Part shown: in pieces, positions 16,777-25,099 of the stretch
Numbering within the stretch: the stretch's first letter is position 1
How the letters are laid out: each line of letters starts with the position of its first letter
Assembly (NCBI RefSeq): GCF_020216025.1
Contig: NZ_JAIWNC010000006.1
Span: 124,001 to 188,000, forward strand
DNA length: 64,000 nucleotides
Direction of reading: 5' to 3'
Source: Jidongwangia harbinensis
Lineage (GTDB): Bacteria > Actinomycetota > Actinomycetes > Mycobacteriales > Micromonosporaceae
The notes under the pieces: generated by a model
Told to the model about the DNA's origin: nothing
Databases searched by the model: none
Seen by the model: the letters and a program-made list of their open reading frames with translations, nothing else
Translations under genes and position numbers: made by a program

Positions 16777-17058
16777 TCAGCGCCATGTGCCCGGCGCCCA
16801 GATGGGTGGGGTGGCGGAGCCAGCCGAGGTGATGTGGCGGGCAGGTGGATCACGAGCGAACTTGTCGGGCGACACCACGACAGCAACGCCCTCGCTTAGA
16901 GTGATCTTGTGATGGCGCTCCCTGCACCGATTGCTCAGGTGATGCTGTTGTCCTGGTGGGTTGGCCAAGCAGATCAAGACGTGATCATGGGAATCGCCCC
17001 CTCCGTGAGCGGCATCCAGATACAGCTGAGTGTTAGTGATGCGTAGCTTTGCGTAACT
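16777..17058 (-). pseudogene. Open frame without good start, possible decayed gene
   Basis: The frame is open for 93 codons after an in-frame stop at 17059-17061 and ends at 16777. Its peptide has protein-like stretches (ITNTQLYLDAAHGGG, CLANPPGQQHHLSNRC, KITLSEGVAVVVSP). The only conventional start is a TTG at 16977, in mid-sequence, giving 66 residues. It may be the 3' remnant of a gene lost when the lower-GC island was rearranged, or a short gene using a rare start. It lies between the small membrane protein and the Xre operator. No function can be given. Confidence 0.3.
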
Positions 17059-17082
17059 TCATGATGCCGTACGCGTGGCGTG

Positions 17083-17145
17083 TTGCCAAGTGGCAATTGC
17101 CAAACTAGATTTGCCTCAGCGCAACTGCCAGATGGCGGTTCGCCA
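17083..17145 (+). promoter_or_regulatory. Double operator and promoter of the Xre-DUF397 pair
   Basis: Two sites share the same three-half-site layout. Site 1: TTGCCA-AG-TGGCAA, running directly into TTGCCA (17083-17102). Site 2: AACTGCCA-GA-TGGCGGTT followed by CGCCA (17123-17145). The site starts are about 42 bp apart, or four helical turns. TTGCCA (17083-17088) and TAGATT (17106-17111) with a 17-bp spacer make a plausible promoter, so regulator bound at site 1 would cover the -35 box and at site 2 the transcript start. Confidence 0.65.
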
Positions 17146-17170
17146 GGTCGCTAGTTAGGGGGTGGCGCAG

Positions 17171-18034
17171 ATGGGCAGCGACCCGGGGCCCATGGTGCGC
17201 CGATACCAACTGGGGGCGGCCTTGCGGCAGCTCCGAATCGACGCTGGTATGACCATGAAGCATGTCGCGGACGAGTTGCAGGTTCACTCGGCGAAGATCA
17301 GTCGGTTAGAGAATGCGCAGAGAAACATATCTGTACCGGACGTTCTTGCATTGCTGAACCTTTATGGCGTCACCGAGCCCGAGACTCGAGATCGACTCAT
17401 CAGACTTGCCCGGCAAAACAGAGAGTCCGGATGGTGGAAGGAATTCGATCTCGAGCCGCCGTTGGAAAAGTACGTTGGCCTTGAAGGTGCGGCCAGCAAG
17501 ATTAGTGACTACCAGCTTCTGGTGCCTGGGCTTCTGCAGACGCGAGGGTACACCAGCGCGATCATCGACGGATTCGCAAAGTTTGAGCCGGCGACCAAGA
17601 AGAAGAAGCTGGATTTGCGGGAGATGCGACAAGATGCGCTGCGTGCGGACACGATTCTGGATGTGATCGTGGATGAAGCTGCCGTTCGTCGGATTGTCGG
17701 GGGCGTAGACGTCATGAGGGCGCAGATTGACTACTTGATCCAGTCTGCCACGTCGTCAAGGGTCTCGAACTTCCAGATCATGCCATTCGGCAAGGGGGCG
17801 CATCCGGGCGTGATGTCAGGTTTTACCGTGCTGCAGTTCGACGCCCCTCCCGGTCGCGACGACTACCGCATGCAGGACGTCGTATTCATTGAAGGAATTT
17901 CGAGCGACGTCTATCTTGAGCAGCCGGAAGACGTTTCTGCTCACCTAAGTGCCTTTGAAGCTCTGCGAAGCAGAGCCCTCAAATCTGCCGAATCCATTCG
18001 GTTCTTGAAGACTGTACACCGCGAACTCACGTGA
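17171..18034 (+). CDS. Xre-family regulator with DUF5753 (Scr1/WhiJ-like)
   Basis: A 287-residue DNA-binding protein. The N-terminal helix-turn-helix (about 10-70) reads LGAALRQLRIDAGMTMKHVADEL...SAKISRLENAQR. The DUF5753 domain follows (about 95-275), with the hallmark YQLLVPGLLQTRGY and the end region VVFIEGISSDVYLEQPEDV. It belongs to the WhiJ/AbaA-like class of streptomycete regulators that act with a small DUF397 partner. ATG 17171 is preferred to GTG 17162 because AGGGGG at 17156-17161 is then correctly spaced. Codon use is less GC-rich than in flanking genes. Confidence 0.9.
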   Translation: MGSDPGPMVRRYQLGAALRQLRIDAGMTMKHVADELQVHSAKISRLENAQRNISVPDVLALLNLYGVTEPETRDRLIRLARQNRESGWWKEFDLEPPLEKYVGLEGAASKISDYQLLVPGLLQTRGYTSAIIDGFAKFEPATKKKKLDLREMRQDALRADTILDVIVDEAAVRRIVGGVDVMRAQIDYLIQSATSSRVSNFQIMPFGKGAHPGVMSGFTVLQFDAPPGRDDYRMQDVVFIEGISSDVYLEQPEDVSAHLSAFEALRSRALKSAESIRFLKTVHRELT

Positions 18035-18282
18035 TTAGTGACGCCCTACTCGAAGGACAGAGTCGATCAATGACTTACGGACTGTTGCTGCCCACCCTGG
18101 AATGGCAGAAAGCGTCGATTTGTGGCAGCAGTACATGTGTTGAGGTGGCTCTCACGCCTGATTTCGTAGCTGTCCGGGACTCGAAGGACCTGGAGCGGCC
18201 GGCGCTCATTTATTCCACTGATGAGTGGGCGGCATTCCTCACTGCAGTGAAAGCCGGAGAGTTCGACTTACCAACGGCGTAG
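18031..18282 (+). CDS. DUF397 domain protein (BldB-like small partner)
   Basis: An 83-residue protein whose GTG start overlaps the Xre stop codon (GTGA). The DUF397 core WQKASICGSSTCVEVAL...VAVRDSKD...EWAAFLTAVKAGEFD is complete. Family members, including BldB, are small actinobacterial proteins paired with Scr1/WhiJ-type regulators and influence development or antibiotic production. The pairing suggests that it modulates DNA binding of the upstream protein. A strong terminator follows. Confidence 0.92.
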   Translation: MISDALLEGQSRSMTYGLLLPTLEWQKASICGSSTCVEVALTPDFVAVRDSKDLERPALIYSTDEWAAFLTAVKAGEFDLPTA

Positions 18283-18330
18283 ATCCTGCCCACGGAAGGG
18301 GCTACACAGGTTGTTCCTTCGGTCACGCGA

Positions 18331-18360
18331 AAGGCCCTCGGATCTTTCTCCGAGGGCCTT
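18331..18360. terminator. Bidirectional terminator
   Basis: Perfect 12-bp arms 18331-18342 and 18349-18360 with loop TCTTTC; A and T residues flank the stem on both sides. It lies between the convergent DUF397 and ricin-domain genes. Confidence 0.9.
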
Positions 18361-18380
18361 CTCGCTGCTGCCGACGCGGT

Positions 18381-20051
18381 CTACTTCTTGCGGTTCCAGG
18401 TCTGCTGGCTGTGGCCGGCGCCCTGGCAACCCACCATTTCGATCTTGGTGCCGTTGGCCTTGCTGTCGCCCACGCTGTCGATGCAGTTGTTCGTCAGGCC
18501 GGTCTTCACCATGTTGTTGTTGATCGACCACTGCTGCGCCGGGTTGCCGCTGCAGTTGGCGGTCTGCACCGGCGTCCCCTGCGCGGTGTCCGCCATCGCG
18601 ACGTCCATGCACAGCCCGGTCAGGATCGAGCGGATCGTGCCGTCGTCCCGGACGTCCCACCGCTGCGAGGAGGCGTTGCTGCAGGACTGCATGGTCAGCT
18701 TCGTGCCGTCGACGCCGGCCCCCGCGTCCAGGCACTTGCCGGACATCTTCTGCACGAACGTGACGCCGGGCAGCGGGGTGTCCGGTTGCGACTGCGGCTG
18801 GGCGGCCTTCGTCGTGGTCTTGGACTTCGGCGTGTCCTTGCCCTTCGGCGGATTGGCCTGCGCCTGTGCCTGCGCCTCCGGCGGCGGTGGCGGCGCGGCC
18901 CCCGAGGGCACGGCAACCGGGTTCGAGGCGGTGGGCTTGCCAGCTGGCGGGGCGGCGTTCGGCGCACCGGTCAGCCGGGTGTCGAGCTTGTAGTACGCCG
19001 TGTACGCGGCCACCCGCTCCAGGAACCCGGTCGCGCTGGCCTGCGGCTTGCCGCCGGCCTGCCGGACCGTCGTGGGCCCGGACGTGAACGCGCTGACCGC
19101 CAGCAGGTACGGGTCGCCGGGCAGGCCGGAGAACTCGGTGACGAGGCCGCACAGTGCGGTGCCCACCACCGGGATCGCCACCTTGGCGTCCCACGGTGAG
19201 GTACCGCCGGGCGCGAAGCGCTTCCAGATGTCCGGCCGGAACTGGGCGATGCCCTGCTCGCCGCGGGAACCGAGCTTGTCGCCGTTGAAGCCGGAGAGCG
19301 CCATGATCTGGCCGGCCACCGCCGCGGACGAGACCTGCGGGCACTTGGTGCCGGCCTTGACGAGCGGTTCGACGTACTCGTCGGGGATGGGCTTGGTGTC
19401 GTCCGGCTTCTCGTCCGGCGCGGCCGGCTTGTCGCTGCCGATGTGCGGCAGCTTCTCGTAGTAGGCGGCGTACGCGTCGGCCTTCTTGACGTAGTCGGCG
19501 GCCGGCTTGGGCACGCCGCCGGCCGACTCCACCGCCTTCATCCCGGACCGGTAGGCGGCCAGCGACAGCTGCCAGTGGTCCCCGCGCATGGTGGTGAGCC
19601 GCAGCTCACCGCTGAAGTGGCACATCTGGTGGGCGAGCGCCAGGATGTTCGCCGCCGGGTCGGTGCGCGCGGCCTTCTGCCACGGCGCCCAGCGCTTCCA
19701 GTCGGCGTCGTCCAGGCCGGCGATGCCCCGCCCGCCGGACACGGTGCGCTTGGCCTTCTCGTTCAGGCCGGACTCCGCCATCAGCTGGCCGGCGATCCGC
19801 GTCGGGGTGAGCATCGGGCACGACAGCGCGGCCTCGTTGATGGCCGCGAGGTGGGCGTCGGAGATGGCCCGGCCGACCAGCTCGTCGTCGTCGGCGTCGG
19901 CCACGCCCCAGCCGATCGCGGCCACGACGGACAGCCCCGCGACCCCCGCGATGGCGGTCGCCGCGACGCTCTTCTTCAGCCGGCCGATCAGACGGCTGAG
20001 TTTCAGCCGGCCGGCCAGTCGGCTGAACATGGGAAAGGACGGCAAGCGCAC
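18381..20051 (-). CDS. Secreted transglycosylase-like protein with ricin B-type lectin domain
   Basis: A 556-residue protein from GTG 20051, which has GAAGGGA ten bases upstream. A membrane/signal helix (about 29-50) precedes two related lysozyme-like domains (about 60-205, IAGQLMAESGLNEKAK; and 230-360, VAGQIMALSGFNGDK with GEQGIAQFRPDIWKRFA), which resemble SLT-type transglycosylases. A Pro/Gln/Lys-rich linker leads to a C-terminal beta-trefoil lectin domain (about 430-556) with QxW-type repeats (SQRWDV, AQQWSI, QQTWN). It probably acts on the cell wall. Whether both lytic domains are catalytic cannot be told; the first has Glu in MAESG, the second Leu at that position (MALSG). Confidence 0.85.
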   Translation of the reverse strand: MRLPSFPMFSRLAGRLKLSRLIGRLKKSVAATAIAGVAGLSVVAAIGWGVADADDDELVGRAISDAHLAAINEAALSCPMLTPTRIAGQLMAESGLNEKAKRTVSGGRGIAGLDDADWKRWAPWQKAARTDPAANILALAHQMCHFSGELRLTTMRGDHWQLSLAAYRSGMKAVESAGGVPKPAADYVKKADAYAAYYEKLPHIGSDKPAAPDEKPDDTKPIPDEYVEPLVKAGTKCPQVSSAAVAGQIMALSGFNGDKLGSRGEQGIAQFRPDIWKRFAPGGTSPWDAKVAIPVVGTALCGLVTEFSGLPGDPYLLAVSAFTSGPTTVRQAGGKPQASATGFLERVAAYTAYYKLDTRLTGAPNAAPPAGKPTASNPVAVPSGAAPPPPPEAQAQAQANPPKGKDTPKSKTTTKAAQPQSQPDTPLPGVTFVQKMSGKCLDAGAGVDGTKLTMQSCSNASSQRWDVRDDGTIRSILTGLCMDVAMADTAQGTPVQTANCSGNPAQQWSINNNMVKTGLTNNCIDSVGDSKANGTKIEMVGCQGAGHSQQTWNRKK

Positions 20052-20174
20052 GGTAGATCGGTCCCTTCGACAAATCAGCTCCGCGGCATGAACGGAGGAT
20101 TTGCGGGTGCGGTTCAACGGATGCCCGAAGGGCCCCGGGAAGTGTGGTCGAACAGTCCCTACGGTCCGCGGCGG

Positions 20175-22610
20175 TCAGCCGCGGGCGCGCAGCATGCGGC
20201 GTACCACGCCGGATTTCTCCCGGATCTTCGTCCGGACCACCGGCGCGACGTGCTCGGCGGCCGCCTCCGCCCGGTCCAGGAACGTGGCGTCCACGCCGAA
20301 GATCGGGAACAGGCCGCTGCTGTACGCCATCGCCGGGACCATGCCGCCGCGGTGCATCTCGGGCAGCAGGTCGAGGTAGCGCTCGGCGTACGGGGCGAGC
20401 AGGTGGTCGCGACCCGGGCGCCAGAACGCGGCGGCGATCTCCCGGACGGAGCTGAGCGGCACCGCACGGTCCAGCATCACCTGCTGCCACACGGCGGCCA
20501 GCTCGCCCGCGTCGTCGGTGGCCGCGCGCACCGCCAGCGCCCGGGTCCAGGCGTCCGGGTCGGGGTCGCGGTCGCGGAGTTCGGCGGCCTCGGCGGCGGT
20601 GTCCGCACCCAGGTGCGCGGCGCGGATCAGGGCCCGCCACCGCAGATCCACGTCGTCGCCGATCTCGGCCCGCAGCCAGGCCAGGTCGGCCAGGCTGCCG
20701 GCGGTCCGGGCGAACGCGCGCAGCGCCACCTGGCGGCGGCTGGTGTCCCGGGCGAGTGCCCGGGCGGTGGCCGCGACGGCGGCGGTCAAACCGGCCCGTT
20801 CCGCCTCCGGCGCCCACTGCTCGGCGATGGTCGCGGCGAGCGCGAGGTACGGCTCGATCACCGAGTCGGAGGTCTCCACGGCCAGGACCGCGGTGAGGAC
20901 GCGCACGGCCTCGGCCGCGGACGCCTCGCCGTTGATCAGCATGTCGTACACGGTGGCGACCGCGACCCCGCGGGCGACCGCGGTCGGCAGGTCGGCCGCG
21001 GTGCTCAGCAGCGCCTCCCGGCCCGCGGCGTCCGGGCGGGTGGTGGCGAACGTGAGGTCCTCGTCGTTGAGCAGGTACAGCTCGGCGCCGGGCGGCAGGT
21101 CGACCGGGGTGCGGGCCTGCTGCACGTCCACCTCGACCAGCGCGGTGCGGTGCAGGTCGTCACCGTGCCGCTGGTAGGCGCCCACGGCGAGCACCTGCGG
21201 GCGGGGCGGCCCGGCCGGTCCGGCGGCCACCAGCACGTAGGAGTCGCCGTCGCGCTCCAGCGTGAGCCGGTCCGTGCCGGCGGTGGCCAGCCAGCCGGCC
21301 CGCCACGCGTTCAGGTCCCGGCCGCTGGTCTCGGCGAGCGCGTCGATCAGATCCTGCAGGGTGGTGTTGCCCCAGGCGTGCCGGGCGAAGTACGCGGTCA
21401 TGCCGGTGACGAAGTTGTCCTCGCCGACGTACGTCATGAGCTGCTGCAGCACCGACGCGCCCTTGGGGTAGGTGATCGCGTCGAAGATGGTCATGGCGTG
21501 CGCGACGTCCGGGATCGGCTGGTGGATCGGATGCGAGATCGGTCCCTGGTCGGCCACGTACGCGGTCAGCTTGTCCTCGGCGAGGTGCCCGGCCCAGGCG
21601 TCGGTGTACGCGGTCGCCCGCACGGCCGCCCAGTTGCAGGCGAACTGCGCGAACGCCTCGTTCAGCCAGAGGTCGTCCCACCAGCGCATGGTGACGATGT
21701 TGCCGAACCACATGTGCGCCATCTCGTGCAGCAGGATCTTGGCGAACAGTTCGCGCTCGGCCGGGGTCGGCGTGGCCCGCCGCAGGAACACGTCCGACCA
21801 GGTGACGCAGCCGAAGTTCTCCATCGCGCCGCCGAACTCGGGAACGAAGACCTGGTCGTAGCGGCGCTGCGGGAACGGCATCCCGAAGACCTCGGCGTAG
21901 AAGCCGAGACCCTGCGCGGTCAGCGTGAAGATCTCGTCGGCGTCGCGTTCGAGGATCGGGGCCAGCGAGCGGCGGGCATAGATGCCCAGGTCATGACCCC
22001 CGACGGTACGCCGGACGTGGTGGAACGGGCCGGCGTTCACCACCGTGTTGTACGTCGACAGCGGCGGCGTCGCCGGGAACGTCCAGCGGCGGGCCGTGCC
22101 CAGGTCCTCGATCGCGGCGTCCCCGGAGTTGCTGGTCACGGTCCACTCGGCCGGTGCGGTCACGGTGAACGCGTGCGGCGCCTTGAGGTCGGGCTGGTCG
22201 AAACAGGCCCAGACGTGGTGTGCCTCGTCCGGCTCGAAGGACATCCAGAGGTACACCTCGCCGTCGGCCGGGTCGGTGGCCTTGTGTGCGCCCTGGCCCT
22301 CGCTGGTGTCCTTCTGCACGGTCTCCACCCGCAGCGTGTTCTGCCCGGCCAGGTCCGGCAGCGCGATCCGGCCCTCGGCGGCGGGCGCGAGCGGCACCCC
22401 GTTCAGGGTGGCGCTGACCACGTCGGCCGCGCAGTCGACGAACGTCCCGGCGCCCGGCTGCCGGCAGCTGAACGTCACCGTGGCGACGCAGCGCACCGCG
22501 GGGCCGGTGGGCAGGTCGGTGAGGTCCACCGCGATGTCGTACCCGTCGACGGCAAGCAGCGTGGCCCGCTCCCGCGCCTCGGCCTGGGTCAGACTTCGCG
22601 TGCCGGTCAT
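20175..22610 (-). CDS. pepN: Aminopeptidase N (M1 family)
   Basis: An 811-residue cytosolic zinc aminopeptidase, close to the length of actinobacterial PepN. The exopeptidase motif GGAMENFG and the zinc site HEMAHMWFGN...WLNEAFA lie near residues 250-310. The C-terminal half is the helical ERAP1-like domain. ATG 22610 has GGAGG six bases upstream. It removes N-terminal residues from peptides in protein turnover. The gene has no obvious operon partner. Confidence 0.95.
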   Translation of the reverse strand: MTGTRSLTQAEARERATLLAVDGYDIAVDLTDLPTGPAVRCVATVTFSCRQPGAGTFVDCAADVVSATLNGVPLAPAAEGRIALPDLAGQNTLRVETVQKDTSEGQGAHKATDPADGEVYLWMSFEPDEAHHVWACFDQPDLKAPHAFTVTAPAEWTVTSNSGDAAIEDLGTARRWTFPATPPLSTYNTVVNAGPFHHVRRTVGGHDLGIYARRSLAPILERDADEIFTLTAQGLGFYAEVFGMPFPQRRYDQVFVPEFGGAMENFGCVTWSDVFLRRATPTPAERELFAKILLHEMAHMWFGNIVTMRWWDDLWLNEAFAQFACNWAAVRATAYTDAWAGHLAEDKLTAYVADQGPISHPIHQPIPDVAHAMTIFDAITYPKGASVLQQLMTYVGEDNFVTGMTAYFARHAWGNTTLQDLIDALAETSGRDLNAWRAGWLATAGTDRLTLERDGDSYVLVAAGPAGPPRPQVLAVGAYQRHGDDLHRTALVEVDVQQARTPVDLPPGAELYLLNDEDLTFATTRPDAAGREALLSTAADLPTAVARGVAVATVYDMLINGEASAAEAVRVLTAVLAVETSDSVIEPYLALAATIAEQWAPEAERAGLTAAVAATARALARDTSRRQVALRAFARTAGSLADLAWLRAEIGDDVDLRWRALIRAAHLGADTAAEAAELRDRDPDPDAWTRALAVRAATDDAGELAAVWQQVMLDRAVPLSSVREIAAAFWRPGRDHLLAPYAERYLDLLPEMHRGGMVPAMAYSSGLFPIFGVDATFLDRAEAAAEHVAPVVRTKIREKSGVVRRMLRARG

Positions 22611-22693
22611 GTGTCCTCCTCGACGATGATCCCCAGGCCATCCTTGGCGACCCGGGTCGGACCGGCAACCACCTTGCCCTCCTGGGGCACGGC

Positions 22694-22723
22694 GACGGCC
22701 CCCGGAGGCATCCGGGGGCCGTC
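22694..22723 (-). terminator. Hairpin between the lamin-tail gene and pepN
   Basis: Perfect 13-bp arms 22694-22706 and 22711-22723 with loop GGCA. It lies 24 bp past the stop codon of the minus-strand lamin-tail gene. Confidence 0.85.
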
Positions 22724-22746
22724 GCAGATGGCTGCTCAGCGGTTGA

Positions 22747-24018
22747 TCAGCAGGAGGTGTAACCCTTGCCCTTGCCCCAGCCGCACGTGTCGATCGTCTT
22801 GTTGGCGCTGCTCCGCAGGTACGCGGTGTCGCCGGTGTTGTTCCAGACGTACGACTTGCGGCCCCAGTAGCGGGTCGTCGACGTGTTCGTGCCCTTACCG
22901 GTACGCAGGTAGACGCTCTTGCCCGCGGCCAGCGGGAAGTTGCCGGTGAACTTGTAGACGTTGCCGGCCCGGTCGCGAACCGTCCAGTAGCGCAGGTTGA
23001 TGGTCTTCTTGGTCTTGTTCGTCAACCGGACGTACTCGAGGTTCAGGCTCTTGTTGCTGCCGGTGTCCGAGCCCTTGGAGTTGTAGTAGGCGTAGGTGAA
23101 CTTCACGTCGCCGGGCTTGGGCCCGGTCACCACCGGCGGCTTCGGGGTGGAGGTCGGCTTGGGCGTCGGCGTGAGCGTCGGCTTGGGCGTGACGGTGGTG
23201 GTCGGCTTCGGCGTGACCGTGGTGGTCGGCTTGGGCGTGACCGTGGTCGTCGGCTTGGGCGTGACCGTGGTGGTGGTCGGCTTCGGCGTCACGGTGGTCT
23301 GGGTCGGCGTGGGGTTGGCCGGCGGCGAGTTGGTCGACCCGCCGGAGCCCGCCAGCGTGAGGCCGACGGTGTCCGAGTAGCCCAGGCGGACGAAGTTCTC
23401 GTCGTCCGGTCCGGCCGACGCGCGGTAGTACTGCAGTCCGCCGGGCTGGTTGGTCAGCACGGTCGAGTAGGTGGCGCTCTCGTCGGTCTGGCCGCTCGAC
23501 TCGGTGACCCAGGCAGTGCCGTTCCACCGCTGCACGGCCGCGGCCAGGCCGGGCTGGCCGGGGTCGGCGAGCACGCTGGCGCTGACGTTGTTGCCGGACG
23601 CGGTGACCTGCAGGGACGGCTTGGCGATGATCGGCACCTCGACGGTGTTCGAGTCGGTGCCGCCGACCCGTACCTTGAAGACGAAGCCGGAGTCCATCCG
23701 GCGCCGCAGCTCGAACCGGCCGGAGGAGTCCGCGACGTCCGTGATGACGTCCTCGGGGAAGAACTGCTGCGCCTCGTACATCGCGGTCCGGAACGCGTAG
23801 GCCGCCTCCCACAGGACCACGGTGGTGCCGGGGTCGGCGGTACCGGTCAACGTCACGTATGAGTACCCGGTGGGCGTCGCCGGCTGGTTCAGCGTCGGTG
23901 CCGCGGCCATGGCCGGCGAGCTCACGCCGAACACGGCGGTGCCCAGGCCGAGCGCCACGGTTGCGGCGAGTCCGGCGGCCCGCTGACGGCCGGACGGCCG
24001 TGCGGAACGTGTGTGCAT
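22747..24018 (-). CDS. Secreted lamin-tail-domain protein with Thr/Pro repeat linker
   Basis: A 423-residue protein with a clear signal peptide (cleavage after about residue 40, PAMA-AA). An immunoglobulin-like region spans about 45-210. A Thr/Pro/Lys linker with repeats of TTVTPKPT follows (about 225-290). The C-terminal domain (about 300-423, SLNLEYVRLTNKTKKTINLRYWTVRDRAGNVYKF) matches the bacterial lamin tail domain, a beta-sandwich often found on exported enzymes. Two Cys near the end may pair. The enzymatic role, if any, is unknown. ATG 24018 with GGGAGA upstream is preferred over GTG 24021. Confidence 0.85.
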   Translation of the reverse strand: MHTRSARPSGRQRAAGLAATVALGLGTAVFGVSSPAMAAAPTLNQPATPTGYSYVTLTGTADPGTTVVLWEAAYAFRTAMYEAQQFFPEDVITDVADSSGRFELRRRMDSGFVFKVRVGGTDSNTVEVPIIAKPSLQVTASGNNVSASVLADPGQPGLAAAVQRWNGTAWVTESSGQTDESATYSTVLTNQPGGLQYYRASAGPDDENFVRLGYSDTVGLTLAGSGGSTNSPPANPTPTQTTVTPKPTTTTVTPKPTTTVTPKPTTTVTPKPTTTVTPKPTLTPTPKPTSTPKPPVVTGPKPGDVKFTYAYYNSKGSDTGSNKSLNLEYVRLTNKTKKTINLRYWTVRDRAGNVYKFTGNFPLAAGKSVYLRTGKGTNTSTTRYWGRKSYVWNNTGDTAYLRSSANKTIDTCGWGKGKGYTSC

Positions 24019-24280
24019 CACTTGTCTCCCTCGGCAGCTTGCCTGCCTTCGCTACGGGGCGTCCGATATGCGTCCACCACCCCCGGCGGACGACCGTCGA
24101 AGATTAGGTCGATATACTCTCCGTAGTCATCCGCCTGGACGGGCGTGCTTATTGCCTGGTCGGACGAGGTCTTGCAACCTGGCGGTCCGTACTTAGCGTT
24201 ACCCCCGAAACTGGGGTCAGTCGGATCAAGTCGGACTCGGCTCGGCCCCCGACGGCCGTCGAGGTAGCCTGTGCCCCGCC

Positions 24281-25060
24281 ATGGAGCGGTCCCTGGAAGC
24301 CGATTGCGCCCGGTGTGCGGGCCTGTGCTGCGTGGCGCCCGCGTTCGCCCGCTCGTCCGATTTCGCGATCGACAAACCGGCCGGCCGTCCCTGCCCGAAC
24401 CTGCGTGACGACTTCCGCTGTGGCATCCACGACCGGCTGGCGCAGCGCGGCTTCCCCGGATGCACCGTGTTCGACTGCTTCGGCGCCGGGCAGCAGGTGA
24501 CCCAGGTGACCTTCGGCGGCCGGGACTGGCGCTCGGCACCGGAGATCGCCGGCCCGATGTTCGCCGCGCTGCCGGTGATGCGGCAGCTCCACGAGCTGAT
24601 CTGGTACCTGACCGAGGCGCTCCGCCTGGCCGCCGCCCGGCCGCTGCACGGCCGGCTCCGGTCCGCCCTGGCGGAGACCGAGGAGCTGACCGGGTACGCA
24701 CCCGGCGACCTCGCCGCGATCGACGTCGATGCCCACCGGCGGCGGGTGAACCCGTTGCTGCTCCAGGCCAGCGACCTGGCCCGGGCCGGCGCCGGGCGGC
24801 GTCCGGACCACCGCGGCGCCGACCTGATCGGGCGCCGGCTGCGCAAGGCCGACCTGCGCGGCGCCAACCTCCGCGGCGCGCTGCTGATCGGCGCCGACCT
24901 CCGCGACGCGGACCTGCGCCGGGCCGACTTCACCGGCGCCGATCTGCGCGGTGCGGACCTGCGCGGCGCCGACCTGCGTGGCGCGCTGTTCCTGACCCGC
25001 GCCCAGCTCCGCGCGGCCCGGACCGATCCACGAAGCGCGGCGGTAATAGATCGCCCCTAG
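24281..25060 (+). CDS. Cys-cluster domain fused to pentapeptide repeats
   Basis: A 259-residue protein. The N-terminus has eight Cys in the first 66 residues (Cys9, 12, 16, 17, 38, 47, 61, 66; CxxCxGLCC then FRCGIH), resembling the YkgJ/FliB-type metal-chelating domain. A helical middle region follows, and residues 178-240 are pentapeptide repeats of the A(D/N)LRG type, which fold as a right-handed quadrilateral beta-helix. Pentapeptide proteins such as MfpA mimic DNA, but the role of this fusion is unknown. TAGCCT ten bases before the ATG suggests a nearly leaderless transcript. Confidence 0.85.
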   Translation: MERSLEADCARCAGLCCVAPAFARSSDFAIDKPAGRPCPNLRDDFRCGIHDRLAQRGFPGCTVFDCFGAGQQVTQVTFGGRDWRSAPEIAGPMFAALPVMRQLHELIWYLTEALRLAAARPLHGRLRSALAETEELTGYAPGDLAAIDVDAHRRRVNPLLLQASDLARAGAGRRPDHRGADLIGRRLRKADLRGANLRGALLIGADLRDADLRRADFTGADLRGADLRGADLRGALFLTRAQLRAARTDPRSAAVIDRP

Positions 25061-25084
25061 GATGAGATCGCTGCCCGAGCGATC
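25058..25084 (+). promoter_or_regulatory. -10 element and dyad in front of terC
   Basis: TAGGAT (25058-25063) is a likely -10 box. The perfect inverted repeat GATCGCT-N5-AGCGATC (25066-25084) lies over the predicted start of transcription, so an operator is likelier than an RNA switch. It overlaps the last codons of the pentapeptide gene. Confidence 0.45.
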
Positions 25085-25099
25085 CGTGGAGCGTGCTGC

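Noticed and set aside
20052..20174. ydaO-type (c-di-AMP) riboswitch before the ricin-domain transglycosylase gene
   Set aside because: The gene type is right and a few bases near 20070-20110 (minus strand) loosely recall the 3' half, but the conserved GGGGUGAAUCC part is absent. A covariance-model (Rfam RF00379) hit would reverse this.
25040..25099. yybP-ykoY manganese riboswitch before terC
   Set aside because: The leader is too short and lacks the conserved core; only a simple 7-bp dyad is present.
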